Below, one piece after another: positions 56,404 to 64,000 of a stretch of 64,000 nucleotides of DNA; the stretch's first letter is position 1; the number at the start of each line of letters is the position of its first letter. A program made the translations under genes and the position numbers. The DNA is from Aporhodopirellula rubra (GTDB lineage: Bacteria; Planctomycetota; Planctomycetia; Pirellulales; Pirellulaceae): assembly GCF_014192335.1 (NCBI RefSeq), contig NZ_JACHXU010000033.1, positions 18,987 to 82,986 of the forward strand. Reading direction: 5' to 3'. Under the pieces are notes generated by a model that saw only the letters and a program-made list of their open reading frames with translations, did not search any database and was not told the origin of the DNA.

Positions 56404-56925
56404 TCAGGCTGAGATTCTTGCGTTCAGTTGTCTGATGAATCGCTCGCGATCGACCGGTGATAAAATGTGTTCACGCCGATCGGTTTTGACTACCACACGA
56501 CGCAACGACAACGCCGGCCCACTCCGCAGTGTCCACGCCATCCGCACGTCACGAATCGAATCGTAAGGAACCTGGTAACAGATCACGCCGCATCGAATGG
56601 ACAGCGTATCGGTCAACAACGTGTACCGACACGGCACGGTAAAGATTGCCGTCACGACCAAAATTCCTGCCGCCGTCAAAAACATCACCGACGCGTCACC
56701 CGGTCGTCCTACCGCAATCAAATACGCCGCGATCACAACCGCGCCGACAATCGGGAACGCGAGCAAAGCCGCCAACCACCAATCCACTGCCGACTGGTGC
56801 ACCTTGCGGTCGAGGCGGCGCCGCTCGGAGGACGAATTGGTATCGGGGTTGCCAGGTTTAGTAACGGTTGATTCGGACACGTCAGTAATGAACAAGTGGG
56901 GGATTCGAGCAGAGCGGTAGTTCAC
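56404..56925 (-). CDS. Small membrane protein with a PH-like domain (bPH6/DUF1200-type)
   Basis: The protein has two hydrophobic segments (LLAFPIVGAVVIAAYLIAV and TAAGILVVTAIFTV) and then a PH-like beta region: YTLLTDTLSIRCGVICYQVPYDSIRDVRMA and VVVKTDRREHILSPVDRERFIRQLNARIS. This pattern matches the bacterial PH group often found on membrane proteins of unknown role. The start is GTG 56925; the frame has no upstream ATG. It is upstream of hrpA on the same strand with a gap of 44 bases, so the two could be in one transcript. Confidence 0.75.
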   Translation of the reverse strand: MNYRSARIPHLFITDVSESTVTKPGNPDTNSSSERRRLDRKVHQSAVDWWLAALLAFPIVGAVVIAAYLIAVGRPGDASVMFLTAAGILVVTAIFTVPCRYTLLTDTLSIRCGVICYQVPYDSIRDVRMAWTLRSGPALSLRRVVVKTDRREHILSPVDRERFIRQLNARISA

Positions 56926-57041
56926 AATCGAACATCAACTCGGGAAAAACGCAGCGAAGAAATTCGAATAAAGATCGTCGATTGTATACCGCGATAACGA
57001 ATCGTGAACCAAGAGACACTTTCCGCGACGTCCACGTTCGC

Positions 57042-59702
57042 CTAATAATCGCTGCGTGAAAAGTACAGGCAACTGACCGCCAGCATGAACGCGATAAAGA
57101 TCCCGCAACTGAGCAACGGCCACGCGATCCGGTACCGTACGACTTCCGCCGCACCGGATTCTCCGCCGCCGATCACTAGCGAATCGTTGCCCGATACCAT
57201 TGCCGCCGTTGTGTCGCCAAGCTGCAGCACCTGAGGCGTGAACAGTTCGAGACCGCCGACCACGTAGCGATCAATCCAACGCCAAACCGATCCGGTCGGC
57301 GTGACCGTGCTTAACTGCGAAAGTTTCGCCGAGCCTGAATCAGACGCGTTCGACAATTCGCTCAATCTGGCATCGCTGATGGCAATCGAATAAGACGTCA
57401 CTCGATCCACATCATGAGCAACAAACAACTGTCCTTCGTTGCTACCCTGCGTATCCGGTTGCCAATACACTGATTCGATTTCGTCCACCGGAATCCGCGA
57501 GATCCTGCGAATCGTCATCAATCGTTTCGACTCGGTGTTGTCCGCGTTCGTTTCCTCTGATTCAAACGCTGCGTCTGAATCACGAGGTGTTTCCAATAAG
57601 ACCGGTTCGTTCTCATTTTTGATCACTTCGATCATGTCGCAATGGCCCGATGACGTTCTCAGCAAGAAGCATTGATCGGAAATTGCTACCATTTCCAGCG
57701 GCGTTCCTGAAACGATCGAACGCCGTTCGTCGTGGTCCCACTGGCCGACGAATCTCAGCGTAGTTGCGTCGTAAATCTTCAGCGGTAGGTCCCCGCGGGC
57801 GACGACAACCCAACGCGGCGATGCGGCAATCACATGCGAAGCTCGATCGGATTCGCGTTTGAGATTCACTCTCGCTGTCATCTCCCAAGTGCCGGATGCA
57901 TCCGCCCCCGTCGGTTCGAGACGTTGCATGCGATCTCCGGTCAGCAGCACCAGTCCGCTCTCGTCTAGGATTTTTGAGACTCGAGTCGGCGGACTCAGGA
58001 CCACGTCGCTCGGAAGGATCGAGACGAACGACTCCGTCGCTCCGCCTTGCATCGTCACCAACGCCTTCAACCACGCACCGACGGAGTTGTCCACACGTGC
58101 ACGTGTTTTCGTGGTTTCGTCGCTATTTTCGTTTTCGGATGTTTCGTCGCCATCATCCTCAGACGCTTCCTCGCCGATCGCCTCCAAAATGGCGTTCCGA
58201 TTGGTCGTCAAAAGATCCGCGGTGTTGATCGCGACCACCGTGTTGTCGTCGACCGGGATCAATCGCTCTGTCGCGGTCGGCAAACGCAAACTCGGCTGCG
58301 GAGTCCAGTCATCGTCACGAGAAAGCACGATGAGATCGAGCGAACCGGAGCCGAACGGATTAAACCGGCCGTTTCGAATCCGGGCCGTCATCACGTGGTC
58401 TGTATCCAACGTCGCCGGTCGTAACACGCGATCATTCGATCCGGCTTCGGAATCGATCAAGGACTCCCACGCCTTCGCTGGGGCATCCAATCGCACCAAT
58501 CCACTGCCGCCGGTGACCGCGAATAGATCGTCGCCTGCCCTGGTCATTCCGACAATCCGGTCCGGTGCGACCACTCGTGCATCGACCACGCCGCCGATGA
58601 TTCCGACGACCATGCAAACCGCCGCCAATGCCCCCGCCGCCGCGATTGAAATTATCGCTGATCGCCACTTCAATCCGGCCAGAACCGAAACGCTGTAGAA
58701 GACCGCAAAGATCACCACCGCCACAGGGATGCACCATAAGATCCGTGTGTTCCAAACGCCCAGCCGCAACGCAGCGATCAGATACAAGCCGAGCACTAAC
58801 TGCGTCACACACAGCAGAACGAACGCACAGCCGCCGATGAATTTCGAAACCAGCAGTGCACTGCGAGATATCGGCTTACTCAGCAGCAGATGCAGCGATC
58901 CCGTTTGCAACATGTCGGGAACAATGGACGCCGTCACCAACACGCCTAGAAACACCAGGACCAATCCGAGTAACCAGTTCACTAGAATTGGAATCACAAA
59001 CTGATTGAACAGCGTTTCAAATTGAACGCGATCGATTTGGAAGTCCGTCGGAAACTCCAACCCCGCGTACGTCAGCAGAACGGAACGCGAACTACGTGAT
59101 TCAAAAACGCCCGGCAGTGCTGCTTCGAGTCGCAAACGGGCTCGTCGTCGCAGCAGCGAATCGGTGAGTTCCTCGTCGGGAGTGTCATCGAGCGATCGCA
59201 ACTCACGTAACCGGACGGTATCCTTCCATGCCTCTGCGTCATACCAGCCCTCTGGGGCATCGTCTGCTTGCGAATCGTCTGATGGGGAATCGTTGCCGTC
59301 TAACTCATCTGCGGGTGTTTCGTACGCGTCGCTTTCGCGTGTTGCGTCCGACTCGACCAAGTCGTTGAGTGCGTCCGTCAGCAGTGACAATCGGATTCGA
59401 ACTTCGTCGCCTTCACCGACACGGCGGAGTTGCCGCTGCATCTCAGTCGGCATCGCTTTGGCGATTCGTCCGATCGCTTTGTCTTGCGACTTGGGGTCGA
59501 CGATCCCTTGCGCGAGTAAGGCCTTCATTCGCGTGCCGTTGTACACGTCAAACCATCGAAACGATGTCGTGTAGTCTTCTTTAATCCCGATCGGTGCCAG
59601 CGATGCGAGCAACACCCAGATCGCTAGAAAGGCAGCCCACAGCACACGGGACGCGAGCGCCGAATGGAATGAGTCCGAGATGATCGCGAAATATGGCCTC
59701 AT
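57042..59702 (-). CDS. ABC-2 type transporter permease with large extracytoplasmic insert
   Basis: This is the membrane part of an ABC-2 exporter. The N-terminus has a membrane segment (VLWAAFLAIWVLLASLAPIG), then a hydrophilic insert of about 200 residues. Further segments follow (FVIPILVNWLLGLVLVFLGVL, FVLLCVTQLVLGLYLIAAL, ILWCIPVAVVIFAVFYSVSVLAG and AAGALAAVCMVVGIIGGV). A second insert of about 450 residues comes after, with short repeated strands (such as ADDLFAVTGGSGLVRL) that look like a beta-propeller, before a last segment near the C-terminus (LLSCGIFIAFMLAVSCLYF). At 886 residues it is far longer than usual (250-450). Start ATG 59702 overlaps the ATPase gene by 4 bases. Confidence 0.82.
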   Translation of the reverse strand: MRPYFAIISDSFHSALASRVLWAAFLAIWVLLASLAPIGIKEDYTTSFRWFDVYNGTRMKALLAQGIVDPKSQDKAIGRIAKAMPTEMQRQLRRVGEGDEVRIRLSLLTDALNDLVESDATRESDAYETPADELDGNDSPSDDSQADDAPEGWYDAEAWKDTVRLRELRSLDDTPDEELTDSLLRRRARLRLEAALPGVFESRSSRSVLLTYAGLEFPTDFQIDRVQFETLFNQFVIPILVNWLLGLVLVFLGVLVTASIVPDMLQTGSLHLLLSKPISRSALLVSKFIGGCAFVLLCVTQLVLGLYLIAALRLGVWNTRILWCIPVAVVIFAVFYSVSVLAGLKWRSAIISIAAAGALAAVCMVVGIIGGVVDARVVAPDRIVGMTRAGDDLFAVTGGSGLVRLDAPAKAWESLIDSEAGSNDRVLRPATLDTDHVMTARIRNGRFNPFGSGSLDLIVLSRDDDWTPQPSLRLPTATERLIPVDDNTVVAINTADLLTTNRNAILEAIGEEASEDDGDETSENENSDETTKTRARVDNSVGAWLKALVTMQGGATESFVSILPSDVVLSPPTRVSKILDESGLVLLTGDRMQRLEPTGADASGTWEMTARVNLKRESDRASHVIAASPRWVVVARGDLPLKIYDATTLRFVGQWDHDERRSIVSGTPLEMVAISDQCFLLRTSSGHCDMIEVIKNENEPVLLETPRDSDAAFESEETNADNTESKRLMTIRRISRIPVDEIESVYWQPDTQGSNEGQLFVAHDVDRVTSYSIAISDARLSELSNASDSGSAKLSQLSTVTPTGSVWRWIDRYVVGGLELFTPQVLQLGDTTAAMVSGNDSLVIGGGESGAAEVVRYRIAWPLLSCGIFIAFMLAVSCLYFSRSDY

Positions 59703-60754
59703 GCCACCGCCACAGGATTCGGGGATTCGACCAAACGCATGAACGTCTCTTCCAACGTTTGGCGGTGCGGCACCAATCGGATCAGCGATCCGTCGGCCGC
59801 GCGGATGCGATCAACAATTGCATCGACTGCCGCTCTCTCGCTACATAAGACGCGGCATCGGTACCGCGAACGGTTCGAATCCAGATCGATCGGATCGGTA
59901 ATCCACTCGACCGTTCCCGCACCCGCACCCACGCTCGCCAGCACGCCCGACTCCACGTCCGCGTTCGATGTCGCAGTTGGATCGGAGTGCGCCAATTCAA
60001 ATTCGATTTCGATGGTGACCGCTTCGCTGTCCGTTTTCGACGGTCCCCCCATCTCGGCGATCGGTCCCGTTGCCAAAACGTTTCCTCCGGCCATGATCGC
60101 AAGGTGCGAACAGACGAGTTCCACTTCATGCAAAATATGACTGTTCAGGAAGATCGTTTTCCCGGCGTCACGCAATCGTTCAATCACACGCCGCACCTCG
60201 CTTCGGCCGACCGGATCGAGACCGTCGGTGGGTTCATCCAAAATCAGTAAATCGGGGTCATGCATCAATGCTTGGGCGAGCCCGAGTCGCTGCAGCATTC
60301 CTTTGCTGAACCGTTTGACGCTTTCGCGGTCACGGCCTTCCAAGCCGACCACCGAAAGTAGTTCGTCGCTGCGTCGTGAGATGGTGTCCGAATCCAGGCG
60401 GCTTAATTTTCCGTAGTAACGAAGTGCCGAACGCGCGGTGTGGTGACGATCCACACGCAGAGACTCAGGCAAGTAACCAACACGGCTGCGTGCTTCCGCC
60501 GAACCTGCCGGCAATCCAAACAACGACGCGCGGCCTCCGGTACTGCGGATCACGCCGAGCAGGATTTTGATCAGGGTCGTTTTGCCGGCACCGTTGGGGC
60601 CCAACAATCCAAACACTTGCCCCCGCTCTGCACTCAGCGAAACGCCGCGTAAGGCGTGCACGTCACCACGCCGCAAAATGCTGCCGCCTCGATAGGTCTT
60701 TTCGAGTGCGTCAACGGAAATGATACTGCTGTTGGAAGCCTCCGGTCGGCTCAC
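59699..60754 (-). CDS. ABC transporter ATP-binding protein
   Basis: The ATPase of the neighbouring exporter. Motifs: Walker A GPNGAGKTTL, Q-loop region GYLPESLRVD, signature FSKGMLQRLGLAQAL, Walker B DLLILDEPTDGLD, and the H-loop NSHILHEV. The C-terminal 150 residues (EFELAHSDPT... to the end) are an extra regulatory-type extension seen in the CcmA/NatA group. I place the start at GTG 60754: GAGGAA lies about eight bases before it and it overlaps the stop of the tail-anchored gene by 4 bases (GTGA). The frame opens at 60847. The stop overlaps the permease start. Confidence 0.92.
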   Translation of the reverse strand: MSRPEASNSSIISVDALEKTYRGGSILRRGDVHALRGVSLSAERGQVFGLLGPNGAGKTTLIKILLGVIRSTGGRASLFGLPAGSAEARSRVGYLPESLRVDRHHTARSALRYYGKLSRLDSDTISRRSDELLSVVGLEGRDRESVKRFSKGMLQRLGLAQALMHDPDLLILDEPTDGLDPVGRSEVRRVIERLRDAGKTIFLNSHILHEVELVCSHLAIMAGGNVLATGPIAEMGGPSKTDSEAVTIEIEFELAHSDPTATSNADVESGVLASVGAGAGTVEWITDPIDLDSNRSRYRCRVLCSERAAVDAIVDRIRAADGSLIRLVPHRQTLEETFMRLVESPNPVAVA

Positions 60755-61197
60755 GCGAGCAGATTCCTCAACATGAGATACAGCAACATCGCCGCCGTTA
60801 TCGCAATCACGCCCGCCAGCAGCAATCGGTGCGCGGGCTGTCGCCACGACGGCACGTTTACTTCGCGGTTGTAAAGACTGCGGAAACGCTCACGCTCGGC
60901 CGCGGTGTCGAACACACCATCTTCAACGAGTTCCTGTAACCCGTACTGGACCGAGTACTCAACGACACCATGAATGTTTTGGCGGTTGCGTGTTTCGTCG
61001 ACTCCGATACCTTCAAAGTACCAGAGTTGGTTTCCGAATTGTCGATCGGTTTCGCAGCGGTCGTCAACGCAGCGAAGGTTGATGATCTCGCTACTTTCTA
61101 GACAAAAGTTCGCGCGGACCAATGCCCGGCCACTGTCCAAGCGGACTTGGCGTAATACCCTTTCGGAAAATTGTCGTTGGGGGGCTTGAGCGCGCAT
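60751..61197 (-). CDS. Tail-anchored small membrane protein, first gene of the ABC operon
   Basis: No family is recognised. The 148-residue protein has a hydrophilic N-terminal part (SERVLRQVRLDSGRALV, NLRCVDDRCETDRQFG) and one hydrophobic segment at the C-terminus (LLLAGVIAITAAMLLYLMLRNLLA). The layout suggests a membrane-tethered soluble part. ATG 61197 has GGAGG at optimal spacing, an ideal Shine-Dalgarno. The stop codon overlaps the ATPase start by 4 bases. It is likely a third subunit or regulator of the exporter; this is inference from coupling. Confidence 0.8.
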   Translation of the reverse strand: MRAQAPQRQFSERVLRQVRLDSGRALVRANFCLESSEIINLRCVDDRCETDRQFGNQLWYFEGIGVDETRNRQNIHGVVEYSVQYGLQELVEDGVFDTAAERERFRSLYNREVNVPSWRQPAHRLLLAGVIAITAAMLLYLMLRNLLA

Positions 61198-61417
61198 TTT
61201 GAACCTCCGTTTACACGAACCGGTCTTTCGCCGGATAAGCATATTATTGCCGAATGGGAAGCCCACGTCATCGGCGAGAATGGAATTTTTCTCGTAATAT
61301 CCACGCTTTTTACGGCTGTCCCCGGCCCCCCGGGCAGTCGCATCGGCCTGCTCAACGATTCACGCTGCTAATCTAGCCAGTCTCGCAGGTCTTGTTTTTC
61401 CATGTCTATGGCAAGCC

Positions 61418-62623
61418 ATGTCCACGCCCAGTCCCAGCAAACGAAACTCTCACGGCATCGAATCAGGGGACCTGAATTCGGGGCCTCCGCATAAACCAGC
61501 TGCGCAAAAAGCAGGTTCGGGTGAGAGAAAGCCGCCTAAAGTGCCTAGAGTCAAACCAAAGCCGCTCGTCCGCCCGATCACATTGCGGGCTCCGATCACT
61601 CTCGGCGTGGTGCTGATCGTCCTCGTCGTGATTTTGGGAGCGATCTGGGTCACTGGCACGCTGCTGGGATTGCTTCGCGGACAGGCATCACCGGAATTGT
61701 TCTGGGTGATGTTGTTGGCTGGGTCGGTGCTGCTGATCGCCGTGCTCGCCGGCGTGATCGCGTACCTCACGCTGAGCGTCAAAGCCTTCAATTTGAATCG
61801 CCGCCAATCCAACTTCATCGACGCGGTCACCCATGAACTCAAAAGCCCGATCGCGTCGCTGAAGCTCTATCTGCAAACGATGACGCGTCACAGCGTTAAT
61901 GCGGACCAGCAGGAGGAATTCCACAAAATCATGCTCGACGATGTCGAGCGTCTCGATTCGCTTATCAATCATTTGCTCGACGCCGCACGGGTCGAACGAG
62001 GGACCGAACCCGAGGAAGCGACCGATTTCGTGCTCTCTGAATTGCTGACGCAGGTCAGTATTGCCGCGTGTGTTCGATACAAAATGCCCGCCGAGACGGT
62101 CAGCATCGATTGCCCCGATATCATGCTGCACGCACCCCCGGTTCAAGTCGAAATTCTGTTTCGAAATTTGATCGATAACGCCATCAAATACGGTGGAACG
62201 CCGCCTCGCGTGAACATCGTTGCCCAAATGAAGCAGGCTCCCCACGGCGAAGTCACCGTGTCGGTTTGCGACAACGGAGCTGGGATTCCCGCGAACCTGC
62301 GACGCAAGGTGTTCGGCCGCTTCGTGCGTCTGGGCAATGAGCTCGAACGCAGCAAGCCGGGCACCGGGCTCGGCCTCTATCTCGTTCGCAACGTCACCCA
62401 TGCCCTCGGTGGACGTATCAACATCGGCGACGCGGGAGATGTTGTCGGCGTCGGAGACGTTGCGGGGGTGGAAAACGGGGCAAGCGGAGCTGGTAATGAA
62501 GGTGTCGAATTGAAGAAAAGCTCCGGCACGCGATTCGATATCACGCTGCCTGACGCCACGCTTGCTTTAGCAGTGCCTGCTTCGGCGAGTGAGGTCGCGG
62601 GTTCGGAGGCGGATGCGGTTTGA
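61418..62623 (+). CDS. Membrane sensor histidine kinase
   Basis: A two-component sensor with two membrane segments (about residues 60-86 and 95-120), then a dimerisation domain with phospho-His 139 in DAVTHELKSP, and an ATPase domain with N-box NLIDNAIKYG (Asn 254), DNGAGIP (285 on) and GTGLGLYLV (315 on). After that a Gly/Val/Asp-rich insert (about 337-365) interrupts the usual end of the fold before FDITLPD. There is almost no periplasmic part between the two segments, so it may sense membrane or cytoplasmic signals. No response regulator is near. It diverges from the ABC operon. Confidence 0.88.
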   Translation: MSTPSPSKRNSHGIESGDLNSGPPHKPAAQKAGSGERKPPKVPRVKPKPLVRPITLRAPITLGVVLIVLVVILGAIWVTGTLLGLLRGQASPELFWVMLLAGSVLLIAVLAGVIAYLTLSVKAFNLNRRQSNFIDAVTHELKSPIASLKLYLQTMTRHSVNADQQEEFHKIMLDDVERLDSLINHLLDAARVERGTEPEEATDFVLSELLTQVSIAACVRYKMPAETVSIDCPDIMLHAPPVQVEILFRNLIDNAIKYGGTPPRVNIVAQMKQAPHGEVTVSVCDNGAGIPANLRRKVFGRFVRLGNELERSKPGTGLGLYLVRNVTHALGGRINIGDAGDVVGVGDVAGVENGASGAGNEGVELKKSSGTRFDITLPDATLALAVPASASEVAGSEADAV

Positions 62624-62912
62624 CATTAGGGGACACTTTTTCCCCAGCACGAGTTCGCTTTTAGGGTGCCGCTCACACTGTCTTTCGTGTAGCCCTCCGC
62701 CCTGTCTGACACCCACCCGTTTTCCAGGGGAACGGTTGTCTCCTGCACCTGTCCGCAAGGTCTGCCGCACCCTCACTAATAGCGGTTCAACAGGCCGCGA
62801 AACCCCGAAAAACGTGATTTAGTCGACAATCCGGGATGCACGTGGTTATACTCTCAATCGACGCTAATCCGACACATTTCTTATCCCTCGAACGAGCGCA
62901 GGAAGTTTTCAC

Positions 62913-63377
62913 ATGTCACTCGAAGACAACCCACTGTCGCCCATGTTTCGCATCGACGTTTCTGCCAAAGCCGACTCCGGTACCTCGATGACCAACGAAG
63001 AACTCACCGTGCAATTGCTCCGTCAAATGCTGATTGGCCAGCAAAAACAGACGAAGCTGCTTTCTGAACTTGTTCAGCAAAATGCTGCCATGCACAAACA
63101 GCGTGCTGGCGAGCTGCAGCAATGGAAAGACGCACACCCCGAGCTCTCTCGCGCCTGTCGCCGTGCCGCCGAGACGCTCAGCGAAGTCCAAACTGAGTTC
63201 CTGCAATCGATCACCGAAGAGATTGACGATTCCGGCGAACACTTGGTCGAAGGCGAATATATGCTCAACGAGTTTATCGATCGCTTCGGTCCACGCATGG
63301 CTCACCTCAACGGCATCCTGCAAGTCCTCGCCCAGCTCGGAACGGGTGAGCCGGTTGCTGAGCAACAAGAGCTATAA
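62913..63377 (+). CDS. Coiled-coil-type hypothetical protein
   Basis: A 154-residue acidic, Gln/Glu-rich protein of unknown role, probably cytoplasmic. The middle part (LLRQMLIGQQKQTKLLSELVQQNAAMHKQRAGEL) has the heptad-like pattern of a coiled coil, and the C-terminal half is helical (LNEFIDRFGPRMAHLNGILQVLAQL). GGAAG is about eight bases before ATG 62913. It is 290 bases from the histidine kinase on the same strand. The tRNA-Pro gene follows after 180 bases. Confidence 0.75.
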   Translation: MSLEDNPLSPMFRIDVSAKADSGTSMTNEELTVQLLRQMLIGQQKQTKLLSELVQQNAAMHKQRAGELQQWKDAHPELSRACRRAAETLSEVQTEFLQSITEEIDDSGEHLVEGEYMLNEFIDRFGPRMAHLNGILQVLAQLGTGEPVAEQQEL

Positions 63378-63556
63378 ACGCCCGAAACCGCAGCATCGGA
63401 ACCGCAAATCGCTTGGTGGATAACTATCCTCAAAATTTTTTCCAAGCGAACCTTTCCACAAACGGCTCCGTCCGCTACTCTCTGGCACTTCACGGGAGCG
63501 AGCGATTTTTCGCCCCCCGTGATCGAGTCCATCGGAGGACTCTCAGCAAAAAAATC

Positions 63557-63630
63557 CGGGGCGTAGCTCAGCCTGGCAGAGCGTCTGGTTTGGGACCAGA
63601 AGGTCGCACGTTCGAATCGTGTCGCCCCGA
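63557..63630 (+). tRNA. tRNA-Pro (anticodon TGG)
   Basis: The cloverleaf is complete: acceptor CGGGGCG (63557-63563) with CGCCCCG (63623-63629), D stem GCTC/GAGC, anticodon stem TCTGG/CCAGA around loop TTTGGGA (anticodon TGG), variable AGGTC and T arm GCACG-TTCGAAT-CGTGT, then discriminator A at 63630. The 3' CCA is not encoded. It reads CCN Pro codons. Confidence 0.95.
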
Positions 63631-63720
63631 TATTTTGCACTTCTAAAACGCGGTCAATCTACAACCGCGAGCCCCAGCGGGAAGATGTTCGGCACATCAA
63701 AGCAGGCCCGACTCCAGGCC

Positions 63721-63772
63721 ACCCTCTCCCATTTGGTGCCACCCACACCCTCTCCCATTTGGTGCCACCCAC
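63721..63772. repeat. Perfect tandem repeat, 2 x 26 bases
   Basis: Copies at 63721-63746 and 63747-63772 are identical and begin ACCCTCTCCCATTTGG and end TGCCACCCAC. A partial third copy (CACCCTCTC) starts at 63777. Confidence 0.9.
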
Positions 63773-63893
63773 AAAACACCCTCTCTGAGCTGTTGCTAGT
63801 TCGTGCTGGCGGCTTGGGATCTGATCGACACCTTCACTCGAACGGCTCGGCGAAGCTAAAGTGTCAGCCGCTTGGCGTCTCTTAGATGGTGCC

Positions 63894-63919
63894 ACCCACG
63901 AATGGCACCCACGAATGGC
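63894..63919. repeat. Perfect tandem repeat, 2 x 13 bases
   Basis: ACCCACGAATGGC occurs at 63894-63906 and 63907-63919. The sequence just before it (GGTGCCACCCAC) also occurs in the 26-base repeat 120 bases earlier, so the two repeats belong to one family. Confidence 0.85.
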
Positions 63920-64000
63920 ACAGTCATTGACGACTGGTTTGGTGTCAGCGCATAAGATGTCTATCTGCAGGTTGGCTATTTCGTTTAAAATTGCCAATGC

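Larger units (their letters stand above)
63631..64000. other. Gene-free end of the window with tandem repeats
   Basis: No coding frame shows protein-like pattern. The stretch directly follows the tRNA and contains the two tandem repeats listed separately. Confidence 0.5.

Noticed and set aside
63302..63640. Minus-strand frame of 112 residues covering the tRNA
   Set aside because: It runs antisense through tRNA-Pro and gives the usual meaningless RFERATF-type peptide from tRNA sequence.
63721..63919. Possible CRISPR array
   Set aside because: The copies are directly adjacent without spacers and there are only two of each, so this is a tandem repeat and not an array.

Overview
The window looks like chromosomal DNA of a planctomycete, most likely a Pirellulaceae / Rhodopirellula-type bacterium. 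The call rests on gene content rather than any database search. Supporting signs are a secreted dockerin protein with an N-terminal LEKRQLLAGD-type motif, a Hanks-type kinase with a DWG instead of DFG motif and C-terminal PAS domains, a lysine-rich histone-H1-like protein, an NPYASPQ motif inside a membrane protease, several TadE/vWA pilus-type proteins, a short ProS of the eukaryote/archaeal-like class, and many lone housekeeping genes on alternating strands with few operons. About 44 protein genes and one tRNA are supported.

Layout. 1-6.3 kb: tail of an unknown gene, a nucleotide-sugar dehydrogenase, a secreted TlpA-like thioredoxin, a Ser/Thr kinase with PAS sensors, and an AP2-like/histone-H1-like protein. 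6.6-11.3 kb: exported proteins (Calx-beta/dockerin metalloprotease, beta-barrel-like protein, alpha/beta hydrolase). 11.5-16.3 kb: Lnt, ProS and CarA. 16.6-25.3 kb: a toroid-fold secreted protein, then a same-strand run pgsA - CPBP protease - uvrA, a lipoprotein esterase and a DEAD-box helicase. 25.6-32.5 kb: PP2C phosphatase, M20 peptidase, Zn/Cd/Pb P-type ATPase, DUF167 protein, ThuA protein. 32.7-37.8 kb: GalE, XerD, MnmD-like methyltransferase, receiver-GGEEF diguanylate cyclase, RluA-family pseudouridine synthase. 38.1-41.8 kb: HAMP membrane protein, TadE - vWA/TadG - TadE cluster, and a NYN/PIN-like nuclease ending in an SSB-like tail. 42-50 kb: a lone FliG, TilS, a Met/Gly-rich protein, an unexplained minus-strand terminator, a secreted protein, and a four-ACT aspartate kinase. 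50.2-56.9 kb: membrane-anchored hypothetical, coaE-hrpA (4-nt overlap), and a PH-like membrane protein. 57-61.4 kb: a tightly coupled three-gene ABC-transporter operon divergent from an orphan histidine kinase. 62.9-64 kb: a coiled-coil-type hypothetical, tRNA-Pro(TGG), and a repeat-rich region without genes.

How genes may work together. The clearest functional units are the ABC operon (tail-anchored protein, ATPase, permease with a large extracytoplasmic insert; genes joined by 4-nt overlaps) facing a sensor kinase across a shared intergenic region, the TadE/vWA group, and the coaE-hrpA and pgsA-CPBP-uvrA runs. I saw no complete prophage, no insertion sequence, no CRISPR array and no rRNA. 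The best candidates for something undescribed are the AP2/H1 fusion, the NYN/PIN nuclease with an SSB-type C-terminus, the ABC operon with its extra subunit, and the unassigned transcript ending near 46.4 kb.
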